From: Bugulina stolonifera
Taxonomy: Eukaryota > Bryozoa > Gymnolaemata > Cheilostomatida > Bugulidae
NCBI GenBank assembly: GCA_935421135.1
Contig: OW285187.1
Coordinates: 15,525,929-15,589,928 of the forward strand
Length of the DNA stretch: 64,000 bases
Direction: 5' to 3'
The position numbers were made by a program, and so were the translations under genes. Below, piece after piece: positions 25,225 through 39,000 of the stretch. The notes beneath the pieces were generated by a model. That model made no database searches. It was not told the origin of the DNA and saw nothing but the letters and a program-made list of their open reading frames with translations. Position 1 is the stretch's first letter. Each line of letters opens with the position of its first letter.

Positions 25225-28200
25225 ATGACTGGTATAGAAGAGCTCAGGGCAAGGCTCGAAGCTGTGGAGAAGGAAAGGGATGAATTGAAGGAAAAGTTTG
25301 AACAGCTAGAGGTTAGAACATTCACCAGTATAATTATAGATTATGTACATTACCCATAATTTGACAATGTGCACTGGAATGATGCTTTGCTCTGGTATAG
25401 CTAGTTTGTTCTATATAACCATATGAATAACGAGTAATGGGCGATGCCACAAATTCTTGTGCATGCAGTTGAATCATTTTGCATGGATAGTTGAATTTAA
25501 AAAACGTTTGGGGCTTCAAAACCGAGTGACAAAAATTTAAAGGATATCGTTTTGTATAATGTGGTCGAAAGATGGAAAAATATCTACATTACATACATCT
25601 ACTCACAAACACATTGATGTGGGCCTACGTACATGTAATAAATATAGGCACAGATTTACTACTAGTAGATGAAGTATAATTTTTACTTTGTTTCAATTAC
25701 CGGGAGTGTAGTGACCATCTCTATCGATTGTTATCTGCCATGAATAGTTGAACTCTGGAAATTCCTAAAGTAAAAATATTGTCCATGAGTTGTGTAGTGT
25801 ATAGGAGTTATGATAGCTAACGTAGGTCAGACCTAGATATGGCATATGTAGGCCTATAGTCTACAGTCTACACTACTGTATAGCGTACTAGATGTAGTTG
25901 GTGATTAACAACAGTATTATTTATCTGTGAACAGTAGGGAGTGCACATGTGGTCTTCCTTAATTCTTACACACACAACAAAAGTAGCATTATTTGTTGTG
26001 AAATCTAGTGCACACTGCAGTACATATTCACACTGTTAGGATATCCTTATGCTTCTAATAATAACACTGAATGTGTGTGTGCTGTGGTTGCACAACTGGG
26101 TTTTTGTACCCCTAGTGTTAAGTTGGCAGAACTAAATGTATATGCCTAAACCAGAGTTGGATAAAGAATATCAATATCAGTGGAATAGTCAAACTATTTG
26201 TCACTGCAAAAGCAGTGTATGCTTATATTAAATTTTCTTTACTCAAGCTATAGAATTAGTGTTGTTCATGTACCTATGGATTATTAGTAGTGTTGTAGCT
26301 AAAATAGCTGTAAACATTAATTTAAACAATTACAGGCTGTAGTCAGCAAAATGAAAGAAATGCTGGAAATGAAAGAAAATGAAGTAAAAGATTTGAAACT
26401 AGAAAGAAACATGAGAGAAGATCAGCATTATATATCTGGTAGGTAGAGAGAGGGAGAAAGTGTAGCTTATGTACATAGTCTCTACATACATGTACATAGT
26501 CTCTACATACATGTACATAGTCTCTACATACATGTACATAGCTTCTATATACACATTCTAGAGTAGCATGTGCTCACTATTACCACCAACTAGCTGGGTG
26601 GAAGGAGGCAGTAAGCTAGAACTTAGGCAATTATAATACTGAATCAGCCTACATCATGTTCTTCATTTTGTAGCTTTCTGTTTCGAATTCATCCAAGTAT
26701 TTTACCAACAACGACACTGGAAATTTATACTGTAGTTTGGTAGCGTCTGGGCTTATATACACTGTAAACTAGTAATATAGGCCTACTTGTCACTTGACCT
26801 TGTAGCCTCAGAGTACAGCACACTGAAGGAAGCAGTCTCCCAGCTGATTGAACAGAACAGGGAGAAGGATATTAAGATCGGGGAGTTGAATAAAGCAGTG
26901 AGTACATATCAGAAGGTGGAGGAGATTATACTCAACTCTCACTCACCTAGACGTAGTAAGTCGGCCTCTGCCGAGACAGATCATGTGATCCATAGAACCC
27001 ATAGTCCTTCTTTCTCCAACGGTAACGCTGGCAAGTCCATGTGTACGTCTTCAGGTATGTGTAAACTTACATAGCTAGTCGTACTATAGCCTAGGTCCTT
27101 ACATTTACATGTAGTATCCATATAGCCTCGGTTTCCACAGCCTCATATGACTAAGTGGAATGAGCCAGGGTGTATGAGTGTTGAAACCAATTTTTCAGCT
27201 TTGGAAATGTCTACAGTTTTATTTCTGGGTTTGTTTGTTGCCCCCTCCCTTACCTACAGTACATACAGTGCAGTGTACTTACCAACATACATCATATGAT
27301 TATGTCTCACTTTGTAGGGTTACTCTCTCCTACAAGTAGCAATGATGCTCCGCCCCCTGTCCCCAAAAGAGCTCTCTCTGTAAAAAGATCTAACAGCTAC
27401 GATTCCTCTAAGTTTCACCGAGTAGTACTTGATGTAAGTATATAGTAATACAGTACTTGATGTAAGTATATAGTAATACAGTACTTGATGTAAGTATATA
27501 GTAATATAGTACTTGATGTAAGTATATAGTAATACAGTACTTGATGTAAGTATATAGTAATACAGTACTTGATGTAAGTATATAGTAATACAGTACTTGA
27601 TGTAAGTATATAGTAATACAGTATGTGATGTAAGTATATAGTAATACAGTACTTGATGTAAGTATATAGTAATACAGTACTTGATGTAAGTATATAGTAA
27701 TACAGTATGTGATGTAAGTATATAGTAATACAGTACTTGATGTAAGTATATAGTAATACAGTACTTGATGTAAGTATATAGTAATACAGTATGTGATGTA
27801 AGTATATAGTAATACAGTACTTGATGTAAGTATATAGTAATACAGTACTTGATGTAAGTATATAGTAATACAGTATGTGATGTAAGTATATAGTAATACA
27901 GTACTTGATGTAAGTATATAGTAATACAGTACTTGATGTAAGTATATAGTAATACAGTATGTGATGTAAGTATATAGTAATACAGTACTTGATGTAAGTA
28001 TATAGTAATACAGTACTTGATGTAAGTATATAGTAATACAGTATGTGATGTAAGTATATAGTAATACAGTACTTGATGTAAGTATATAGTAATACAGTAC
28101 TTGATGTAAGTATATAGTAATACAGTATGTGATGTAAGTATATAGTAATACAGTACTTGATGTAAGTATATAGTAATACAGTACTTGATGTAAGTATATA

Positions 28201-31200
28201 GTAATACAGTACTTGATGTAAGTATATAGTAATACAGTACTTGATGTAAGTATATAGTAATACAGTACTTGATGTAAGTATATAGTAATACAGTACTTGA
28301 TGTAAGTATAGGGTGATACTCAATACTTTATGTTGATGTGTATTTACTTTATTTATAATGTATCATAAAGCATATTATCCAAGCAGTGCTGCATGTATGT
28401 GTATCTGTGGGTAGGTAGTCAGCTAATTTCAAGTAACAGAACTGTAATAAATCAAACATTATACAGCTAGTAACTAGTTTAGTTTATATGTACTGCTACA
28501 GAGTACTTTATACAACTAAGCTACTGCTACTGTGATAAGTAACTTCCTTTGCTAAGCTGTACCTCATTATTATTACTCATGTGCTCATGTGTAGTAACTC
28601 ACATGGAGACTGGAAACTATGGATACTAGTATTGTATGGCTAACTATTAGCAGTATTTGTTATGCTGTAACAATAAAGTAACATGTTGGTAAGAGTCTGT
28701 GCATGTTCTCTGTGTAGAAGAATGACATTGAGGTAACGGAGCCCACAGATGGTGGTGGGTGCAGCCCTACCACTGCCTCTACAGAGGTAACAATACTGTC
28801 TGGTGTCATTTGTGTTATATGCTGCACTTACATGTATATACCTGGTTATCCTGCTCTTTCTTGGCTCTCCCAGTCCTTTGTTAGCTTCCTATATACATGT
28901 ATAATTATGTGTTGTGCCTTGTATTGTACAATTTACATCAATACATACATATATAGTCATTGTTCCATCAGTATATTGGGATTTGATGTAGGCCAATATT
29001 ATTAAATTAGTACCTCACGCTCCCCACGCTTAGCAGTGCACCACGCTTTTGGTCTGTTACTTTCAGCTACTTATGGAGTATTCCATTATAACAGCAAGCA
29101 AGTGTTCACTGTTATAATGGAAACCATTCAAAGGCCAGATAATTTACAAAACTTTCAGTGTCAGTTGCACTGAGAGGTATCTCATAGCTGATAGATTTGA
29201 GGTACACCTTGCTTAAGACGCTTTCATTTAGAGCATATTCTGTGTGGTATTATGAGTACTGCTTAGCCTGGCTCAATGTCTGGTGCTGGTGACTACAAGC
29301 CTCATGTTTTACTGAGAGAATTCTACTGTCTTGGTCACAGTTAGCATAATATATAATGTTTTTATCCTTTCCCTTATTGCTTTACAGTAGTAAATTCTCT
29401 TTTGATTGGAAATCACCCACTAGCTAGTTAGTTCCATTCTCTCAGTCCTCCATGTCATAATATTGCTTAGCGGTGGCTAAGGTTTTGTATTCTCAGTTTG
29501 TTGACTCTATTCATACTCTTATTTTGGCTTTTTATGTCATGTTGTTTGGAAATTACATGTATGTGGGAATATGTCTCTTCAATATGCCATTCTAAGAAGT
29601 GTCTAGAAATTGCCAAGTTCTTAGCTGGTTATACTCCAACAAGAAAATAATGCTAATGACTTCCCTGGTTAAATTACACAACTCTATTGTAATTACTAAT
29701 TGATATTATAATTATCTCCACTTTCTACGGTTAGATAATAAATTAACATAAATTTACATCTTGAAGTTTCAAGAACACCCCATGATTAGTTGTAATTATT
29801 TATTATTCATTGACTAGGTTAGCCCAGCTTGTCATCTAGGCCTAATGAGGATTTACAGTACATCTTTACCCAAACGATGTTGAGCCTTAGTTGCTGCAAA
29901 GTGTTCTCTAAAAGCAGAGGTGTCAGCCCTTTTAAACTAAATAAGTAGACATTCTGCACACCTACTGTATGTCCTGTACACATGGTTCTGTCATATATTA
30001 CTAGGGATTTGGTGAAGATAGCAAGCGAAAGGCCAGCAGTACCAGTCTACCACGAGACTATAATAACCGTATAACCAACCTTACTGTACACACCAAGTCT
30101 GAGAAGGGTGAGACCTTGGCTCATAATCATCACCTGTAATACACTGACTCATAACCCTTACCTGTAATACACCCACTCATCACCCTTACCTGTAATACAC
30201 TGACTCATAGTCCTTACCTGTAATATACTGACTCATAACCCTTACCTGTAATATACTGATTCATAACCCTTACCTGTAATATACTGACTCATAGCCCTTA
30301 CCTGTAATACACTGACTCATAACCCTTACCTGTAATACACTGACTCATAACCCTTACCTGTAATACACTGACTCATAGTCCTTACCTGTAATACACTGAC
30401 TCATATCCTGATGGACAATTGTTAGGTACTAGAAAGAGGAATCTGTATCTTGTAGATATCCTTGGTTCAGATGTATTTACTGATGATGAAACCTTTATTC
30501 ACAAAGAACCAAAGAAGAAAAAGCTTTTGAAGAGGTTTTTAGAAAGGTAAGCATACGGAGGGCATGCCAGGACCTACCAATATGCAATATTATCATTATA
30601 TAAACGGAAGGGATTGGTTGTGTTTAGAATATCTTAACCAGAAAGCAACAAACACAGACTAAATATGTTATTGTAACCATTTGATAGTTTTTGATGGGTG
30701 TACATTGTATAAAATCCTGTGGCTGGTAGGCCTAGCACACAGCTACAATACATGTACATGTATAACATATTTGTACGAGTGGAATACTCTAGACGTGTGT
30801 GCAAACCTGGCTGTTTCAGGCAGTTTGAGGACCCTGGAATAGATACACATTTACTGTGAAGTTATTCAGTGGTTAGTGCTTTATACCGTAAATCCTATGA
30901 GAGGTCTTGGAGATTAAGGTAGAGAAGTGTTTACTATTGAATACTTCTTTCTGTAGATACAACATGTATATATACAGTGTGCATTGGAATGGTGCATGTA
31001 TACAGTGTACATAGGAATGGTGTATATATACAGTGTATGTAGGAATGGTACATGTATACAGTGTATGTAGGAATGGTGCATGTATACAGTGTACGCAGGA
31101 ATGGTGTATATATACAGTGTATGTAGGAATGGTACATGTATACAGTGTATGTAGGAATGGTACATGTATACAGTGTATGTAGGAATGGTACATGTATACA

Positions 31201-34200
31201 GTGTATGTAGGAATGGTGTATATATACAGTGTATGTAGGAATGGTGTATATATACAGTGTATGTAGAAATGGTGTATGTATACAGTGTATGTAGGAGTGG
31301 TGTATGTATACAGTGTACGTAGGAATGGTGTATATATACAATGTACGTAGGAATGGTACATGTATACAGTATACATGTACATGTGTTACCATGTATGGGT
31401 GTTTTAGGATGAAGCGCACCAACTCCCATGAAGCAGTGGTGGATGACAAAGCGTTCAGAAGAGGGGGTGTGAGGGCAACGGCTGGTCCCCGACTCGGTGG
31501 ACCTCGTAACAGTAGCAATAAACTTCAACCTCTCCAGTCAGACTCTTTCTTCAAACCCTTCGCTAGTTGGTCTCTGGATCAGGTGGGTAGGCTATACCAT
31601 CCTTTGCTAGTTGGTGTCCTGATCACATCACTGCTCTAACATAGTACATTTCTGCTTGTGCATGTAATATGATATTGGTAAATTGTGAGTCTTACATATA
31701 TATACATCATCCAACCACGTACTGCTATTTACTATTGTAATATGGCATATAATATGACATGGTCTAGTTATTGAGCTGCAGGTGCTAGCAAATGGTGACA
31801 GGTGCTAATTAAACAGTTATTAACAGTTACTAAATACGTGCTAAGAAATGTTTATAAGTTGAGGGTGGGGTTTGAGTTAAGAGCAGACAACTTACAACTC
31901 TCATTTAGTGAAGATTCGCTAATTATAACATTACGAAGTCTCTTAGCACGTATTTAGTACAAATTTATGCCTCAACTAAATGGCCAACTACTCACTAAAC
32001 TCCACCATGCTTATAGACCCAGATAAGAGCTTCTTCCCTCAACTTATGCTTTAACTAATTGTTTTATACCATAGACATTGATATACAGTACACATACAGT
32101 AGTTGGTAAGTATAGGCCTATGTGTTTATGACAGCCGTGTGTTCCCCTGAGCCATAAGATGAACTTTCCCAATAAATTTGAACAAACACCAACATAACTT
32201 CTCCCACCACAGTCCCACACCTTGCAGTCATACGCCTTTCCTATCACTTTTCCCTAATTGATTAAAAACATAATAATCTACAACTTCTAGTACACATGCA
32301 CTATGTCTACTACATGTAAATCTATTACTTCACTCCCAACTGATTGAAACGCTATCTCAGATTATACATACATGTAATATGTTCCATTACATTGCCGTAA
32401 TGCATGTCTGTGATTGGTATATTATCCTCTAATTGGTCACCACAGATTCTACCTATCTCTATAATATTACGTATCTCAACTTCTCATCCTGTATGTCTCC
32501 AACTAGTTAATATTATTCTATCATAATGTAAGCTTTTCTTTTCTAACGCTTCTCATTGGATTTCCATTTCATTCAGCTAACAGTCTGGCATATCACCTCT
32601 AATGAACCGCCACTGGAAATACTTAGCATTAGGTCCTGCTGTTGTATACAATCAAATACCTCCCTAGCTGTAGAGAACTTGGATCCCAGACGACACTATT
32701 GACATATTATATATTTCTTTACCAACAGGTTTGTACATGGCTGCATGATATTGGACTAGCCATGTACGTGAATGACTGCAGGAAATGGTGCCGTAATGGA
32801 CAGCATATGTTAGAGTCAAGTTCCCACGAGGTAGAGAAGGAGCTGAAGATTAATCATGTCCTACACAGAAAGAAACTCAAGTTGGCTCTCCAAGGTGCAC
32901 ATCATATACATTTGTATATACATATATATACTACCTATGTACTGTGTAAAGTTCTATCGGAGTATCGACTATTTTATTATCTCCCCTTGTTGCATCTGTG
33001 TATACCCCTCTTTCATGCTAGCAATGACATGCACTTATACAGTGCATTTGGTAGCTCTATATGTAGACACACAGTCGCAACGTGCTTGTGTGTGAGGATG
33101 CTATACATGTAGTAGATGGATGTGTTGTCTTGTGTAGCAGTCATCATCTCTCCAACTCAGTAATGTAGTGGAACTCTATATATATATCTGATAATTATGA
33201 ATATATTGTGGATGTATAGACAAGTAACAGATGTACACTATGACTGTATAATATGTATTTAGTTGTATATATTAGTTGTATATATTATCATCAACTCATT
33301 TGAGTGAATATTATATAACTTTAGCCATGAGAAGTGGAGCTCATAAAGATACTCATAAGCTAGCCAGCTCAAAGATGGACTGGATAACTAAATGGTTGGA
33401 TGACATTGGCCTACCTCAGTACAAGGACCAGTTCTATGAGGCCAGAATTGATGGGCAAATGTTGAATCATTTGACTGTAGTAAGTATTTCTATCCTCTGT
33501 TATATCAGAGAAGGTGTTCAGTAGTGTACGTAATGTAGGATATAGTGTACACAATGTAGGATGTAGTGTAGCACATAATGTAAGACATAGTGTACACAAT
33601 GTAGGACATAGTGTACACAATGTAGGACATAGTGTACACAATGTAGAATGTAGCGTACACAATGTAAGATAATTATAGTGTACACAATGTAGGATATAGT
33701 GTACACAATGTAGGATAGAGTGTACACAATGTAGGATGTAGTGGTACTTATAGAGACACGTAATGTAAATCAGTATTATACTAGTTCCCACCATCACTGT
33801 CCTCAAACAGGGTATGTTAACACTGCTGTAGGATGACTTGCTACTGATGAAGGTAAACAATACACTCCATCATATGAGCATAAGACGAGGTATCGAAGTT
33901 CTCCGCCAGCATAATTTTGACTTGGCAACATTAAAGCGACGTCCTAGCCTAGAGCGGTCATTTCATTTTGCTTCAACGACCTTGGATGGGTCACCCCAGG
34001 ACCAGAAGGAACGAGACGTCTCCCTCTGGACCAACCACAGGGTGATGGAATGGCTGAGGATGATTGACTTGAGTGAATACGCTGTCAATCTCAGAGGAAG
34101 TGGAGTCCACGGTGGACTTCTGGTCAGTTGGTACTTTATGAGTTACATACAACACACATGCATACAACTACATGTAGATTGATTAGATTCTTCTGTTTGG

Positions 34201-35355
34201 AGTTTGTACTTTGATCTTAGTACAAAGTAACAAATGCACAAGTTGTTTCACCAACACTGTTTAATAAGCTATTGTATAGCATAACTTGTTCACTTATGTA
34301 AAAGTAACACTTTCTCTTGGTCATTAGCTATATTCTATACTGTATAGTGTATAGTAATGGTGTTAATGCAGCTGAATTTGTGCTGGTGCAAACATTTGCA
34401 ATATATATATTTATATTGCGGTATTTGAGATAAAGTGCAATTGTAGTTTATTGTTTAATGTGGTGTAACATGCTATCACATGCTCTCCTTAGATGCTGGA
34501 ACCAAGGTTCACAGTGGAGCACCTAGCTAATATACTCAACGTACCGACCAGCAAGACTCTGATACGGAGACATCTCAGTGGACACTTTGTTAACTTAGTT
34601 GGTCAGACTGTGCAGAGTAAGAAAAGAGAGATGGAGCAAAGACCAGGTATGGCTCTCACTCTCAATATGAAGGTGAAGCCAAGAAAGACAAACATCTTCA
34701 GGAGAGGTGGGCTCAAGTGACATATTTACATTGTAACCGACTGCTGTTATTTATATGGCTGATCTAACAATGGTTGCAGCTTACATAAGGAGCTACTCAA
34801 CACCCTGTAGATATGTTCAAATTATTTGGATTCTAGGTTCTGATATTGGTTCTAGTCTTCCATAGTCTTCCATATCTGTGATATATGGACCTTCACAACT
34901 AACAGTTAGTAAATGAACATTTAGAAACTAATGTAATTTACTGATTGAGGCACGTTTCAGTTGATTTTACCAAAAATTTGTTTTCCGACTTTCATATTTA
35001 TAAATAGTGTAATGTATTTTTAGCATATTTCCACTTCCTTGTGAAAGGCCAGTAGCGGTAGGGCCAAGGAAATTTGCAGTATTCTCGTTTCGCCAATTCT
35101 ATGGGATCTATCACTAGATAAATAGACAGACAACCAACCAACCTTCAAAATATTTCAGTTAGCCAAACACACCATTTTAATGTTCTAGGTCGCCCTAACT
35201 CTGAATACATCTGTCCACTCAATGATTCCACACCTGAAGAGTCAACCTCCAAGGCAGCATCTGATGAAAACCAGAGAGTCAAGTCAGCAGTTGCCATGTA
35301 CAAGAAGGAGCTGAGCAAGAGAGACTCTAAAGAACGAAACACTAGCAATTCCTAA
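25225..35355 (+). CDS. Liprin-beta (PPFIBP-like) scaffold protein, 13 exons
   Basis: Exons: 25225-25311, 26336-26438, 26806-27054, 27318-27433, 28718-28786, 30005-30107, 30456-30546, 31408-31582, 32729-32894, 33325-33479, 33832-34122, 34493-34706, 35189-35355. Phases close to 1,986 nt (661 aa). The N-terminus is a heptad-rich coiled coil (about 1-110), followed by a Ser-rich linker and the liprin-beta signature RATAGPRLGG. Three SAM domains follow: SAM1 (FASWSLDQVCTWL to LHRKKLKLALQ), SAM2 (WITKWLDDIGLPQYKDQF) and SAM3 (TNHRVMEWLRMIDLSEYAVN, then NLRGSGVHGG). LHRKKL, DDIGLPQY and RGSGVHGG separate liprin-beta from liprin-alpha and kazrin. Liprins are cytosolic scaffolds at LAR phosphatase, adhesion and active-zone sites. 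The coiled coil is short compared with vertebrates (about 1,000 aa proteins), so upstream exons could be missing; the chosen ATG is the first in-frame one. Several introns carry tandem arrays touching exon ends. Confidence 0.93.
26471..26540. repeat. 21-bp tandem array in liprin-beta intron 2
   Basis: Just over three units of gtacatagtctctacatacat begin 32 bp downstream of the exon 2 donor (26439). Confidence 0.9.
27424..28310. repeat. 28-bp minisatellite whose first unit is the liprin-beta exon 4 splice donor
   Basis: About 32 head-to-tail copies of agtacttgatgtaagtatat + agtaatac. The first copy contains the last codons of exon 4 and its donor (CTTGAT|GTAAGT, exon end 27433). Every unit therefore repeats a strong donor sequence. 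From about 27613 to 28130 every third unit has tgtgat in place of cttgat, giving an 84-bp higher-order repeat. The 302-residue minus-strand open frame here arises from this 84-bp (28-codon) period and is not a gene. Confidence 0.95.
29081..29122. repeat. Short hairpin in liprin-beta intron 5
   Basis: 14-bp perfect arms TTCCATTATAACAG and CTGTTATAATGGAA are separated by a 14-base loop. Confidence 0.8.
30133..30405. repeat. 28-bp minisatellite in liprin-beta intron 6
   Basis: About ten units of gactcataacccttacctgt + aatacact begin about 25 bp downstream of the exon 6 donor (30108). The antisense strand of each unit contains CAGGTAAG, a consensus donor in the wrong orientation for this gene. 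Confidence 0.9.
30965..31385. repeat. 28-bp minisatellite in liprin-beta intron 7
   Basis: About 15 units of acagtgtatgtaggaatggt + gtatatat (variants gtacatgt and gtgcatgt) end about 22 bp before the exon 8 acceptor (31407). Three overlapping minus-strand open frames of 169-204 codons are repeat artefacts. Confidence 0.92.
33523..33743. repeat. 21-bp tandem array in liprin-beta intron 10
   Basis: About ten units of gtgtacacaatgtaggacata with variants start about 43 bp downstream of the exon 10 donor (33480). Minus-strand open frames here come from the 7-codon period. Confidence 0.9.
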
Positions 35356-36023
35356 TTATAATAACTTTCTAGATTTTACGAACTTCTTTTCTATTTGTTT
35401 TTACCTGTATTCTATGTTATTGGATACTGTAACCACAAGATAATATATATTATTATTCAAGTGTTATATACATAAGGACATATATAATATATATTATATT
35501 ATAGTAAATGTTTGTCAACTTGGAAACACTTTGATATTAACACTTTTTAACATTTTACCTGTAGCAACATAATAGAACCATTATTTTTATCATTTATTTA
35601 TTTCATAAATTATAATAACATAATTATGTACACATTCTGTAAAGGGTGCTTTAGAAAAGAGTATATGGTATTCATCTCATTCTGCAATACTATTTTATAC
35701 CAATGGAGGCTTGCTATTAACATAGGCTTAAATTTGCAATAATACAATCATTTTGTGCTTCCCTTTTTTCTCAAACTTTGATACTGCCATTTTCAATTAT
35801 AACATTTAGTTTTTAGAAATATAAAATTACTAACTAGTCTATAAAATTAGCACCATTGTTAATCGAAATACATATACATAATATTACTGTATAAATACAG
35901 TGTATATACTCAAATTTCGGCAGATGTATGCAAATGCAAATATGTAAACATACACATTATAAATAAGAGCCAGTGATTTTCTCTTGGAATCCTGCTTGTG
36001 AATGGTAAATGTTTTGCTCAAGA
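35356..36023. other. Convergent spacer between liprin-beta and merlin
   Basis: 668 bp of AT-rich sequence holding the 3'UTRs of two genes that converge. An overlapping AATAAA-type signal for the minus strand is present at about 35592-35602 (plus-strand tttatttattt). No coding sequence. Confidence 0.5.
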
Positions 36024-39000
36024 TTACAGTTCTTCAAAGAAAGCTACTCGAGATTTTGTGGAACCAGCTGAAGTCTGAAATAATAAAAACAATACATTAA
36101 GGTATCACTACGTCGGAGCAATGAATATTTCAAAACCATTCACTCAGGTGATAAATGTGAAAAAAACTTAACATTGTCATTACAAATGCCTAACACAATA
36201 TTGTTACTTTAGATCTGACCAGCTTCATTAAACAAAAGGCAAGAAAATTACACCATGCCAAAAGGTGGATAATAGTCTTTGAAGTCATTTTCTGAAATAC
36301 AAAAAAACCTAATACGACATATACATGTATATGACCCGAAAAGAAGTCACTGTAATACTATAAACATCAGAGTACAGTACCTTTTGCAGAGTCTGATATT
36401 TAGTGTCACCTCTCTGCAGGTGCTCATCATGTATCCTGTCTAGGTGGGTCAGCTTGTCATCTACCTTGAGAATGTCCATATCAGACTTGAGATTCTTCAA
36501 CTGAGTTTGTATACTTTCACTTCTCTCCATGAATGCCAGGCTAAGTACAAGACAATATAAAGTGTAGTGGAATATCAACACTGCAAGTATTGAACATGGT
36601 GCAGAGATGTACAAATCTGCTTCTTAGATAGCTAAGAAGTTTCTTATTTTATTTAACAGTCAACATAAAAAATTTCTTGTATATTGTATTGGATTTCAAA
36701 ATTAAGTTCCACTGTAGAATATATAGTGAAACTGGGTTAATTCAAACTCCAAGGGACCGTCATAATTGGTTGGAATTAGGCATGAGTTTGAATTGTAAGA
36801 TCATTTATATAGTGCTCAGCAGGAACCAAGGCTAATAATTAGAACTAACCAAATTCTTGAATTATCCGAGGCTGAATTGAGCAAGTTCCACTGTACATGG
36901 TAAACGTACATGTACATGATCATCTTTAATAAGAAAGTACTAAATACAAACCCTTGACCCTGAAGTAACCTCGATACACATGTACTAGCATACAACTTCA
37001 CTCATCAATTCTACTTAGCCCTTAGTACTACATGTACATGTATGTATATGTGTGTATCTACTGTAATGGACCAGTACGCTACAATCATAGAATAATAACT
37101 CTACTAACTTCTCTTGCTCTACTGCCAACTTCAACTGGGTCATGTCTGTCGTCATGTAATCTATCTCAGTATCTGTAGGTCCATTTAGTTGTGGATAAAG
37201 CTAAAATATTTATAAGAGATATGAATTTCTGAAGAAATAACATGGATTGTATATTTGTATATTATGGACACAACCACAGCATACAGTAAAGCCTCTCCCT
37301 CCAACACTCCTATTTAAATTCAATGTGGTTCTATTTTCCCATTGAAATAATATAACTATTATATTGTATATTATGTCTGCATATTCACCATAGTTGTCAG
37401 CTTTTTCTTAGCAACCATTTCTGCCTCTCTCGCTCTTTCCAACTCAAGCCTCAAGACTTCCATTTCCTTAGTTCTCTGTTCAGAATCTTCTAGAATCCTT
37501 GAAGCTAATAATTCAGCATCTTTAGCCCTTTGCTCTACTAGCAGTTTCTCTTCTTCAGTCTGCAACATGAACAGTGGACTGTATATTTTATGAGTTTAAT
37601 TTTGAAGTTGCCTCCTCTTTTATAATAAATGCCAGGTGGAAACAACTTAAAGATTCATACACTAGCCTTTAGCTAAGGGGAATAACTCTGCAATGAAAAA
37701 AATTGATTTGTGCCCAATATTTCACTATTCAACTAATTCAACCTAAACTGTGACGGAATTTCCAAAAATGAGACAACATTGTAATTTCGGAGCCATTGCT
37801 CTAATATCTGCTTCCAAAACAGCACAAGAAAGAACATAAAAGATTATAAAAAACCCCACACATTCAGATACCTGAATACATACGCCATACAGTATATAAG
37901 CAGTAACTATAAATAACAGCTTAGCCCTTGTTACCTTAAGAGCCGTATTCTTTGCTCTACCCATCTCAGCTTCTGCCTCCGCAGTTTTCTCACGGAGCAG
38001 TTGGTTTTCCTGTTCAATTAGATCGGATTTTTGACTCAGAAGTTCAGCAGTTTCTTCTGATCGCCGCTGCAAATAATATCTCAATATATCATACAAAACA
38101 TATTCCTAACACTGAAGACTGAACACAATGATACCTACAATACAACGGTAGTCAGTTATACATGTAGACTGTAGCAGATACCTACCAAGTTCTCTCTGGT
38201 CAATTCCAATTCTACTTCGAGTTGATGAACTCTAGAGATGAGTGATTCTTTCTCTTGTTGTAGTATTGACCTCATTTCCTGTTCCCTGTGTAGTCGTGCC
38301 TTCTCTTGCTACAATATGGAGTAACATAACAGCATTCGTGGTGACAGTGATGAATAGAACTGTACCTGCGATCAGGGTGAGAAATCACTTCATAACCAAT
38401 GTTAAAGATGCCAAGTCAGGTATCGATCCCTCAGCCTCAGAAATGTATTACACTAACTACAAGTTATCCAACACTTACACTACATCATGTATATTTTTAC
38501 AAATTTCATTAAATATAACATAGTAATAATCTACAATGTATGATAGAAACTGAATTAATGCCCTGCGTCAACAATCAAAATATACAATTACATCGCGTCA
38601 ACAATCAACTTTCACTGCGAATATTCAATTTGAACAGACAAGTTCAGTTTCTATTTGCTCTGTAAACAAGTTACATGATAAGATGATGTTTGGATTTATC
38701 ATCCCTTTTCTTCTGTCAATATGCTTGGGTATTATTATGGAGTTATGTCTGGCGCTGCTTCTGCTCTTGCCTATTATAATGGCAATAGGGTAAGTCAATT
38801 ACTATATCATATTTATTCAAATTTAAATTCAACAGTACATTATTATAGTATTTATAGTATGTTTGGTATAGGCCACACAGACATGTTCCCAGTATACACT
38901 TGTAATGTTATGTTCTGTGTTATCACATGTATGTAATTGTGTATAACCAAATATTAAAACCAATGCATTAAGAACAAAATTTACTGTATATAAACAGACA

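Noticed and set aside
27415..28323. 302-residue minus-strand open frame with YLHQVLYYYILTSST repeats
   Set aside because: It is the translation of the 28-bp minisatellite; all three 28-bp phases happen to lack stops, giving an 84-bp protein period. It has no start context, no domain and overlaps a real intron.
30873..31528. Three overlapping minus-strand frames of 169-204 residues rich in YTVYIHH
   Set aside because: Products of the second 28-bp minisatellite read in three frames. Liprin-beta exon 8 lies on the opposite strand at their end.
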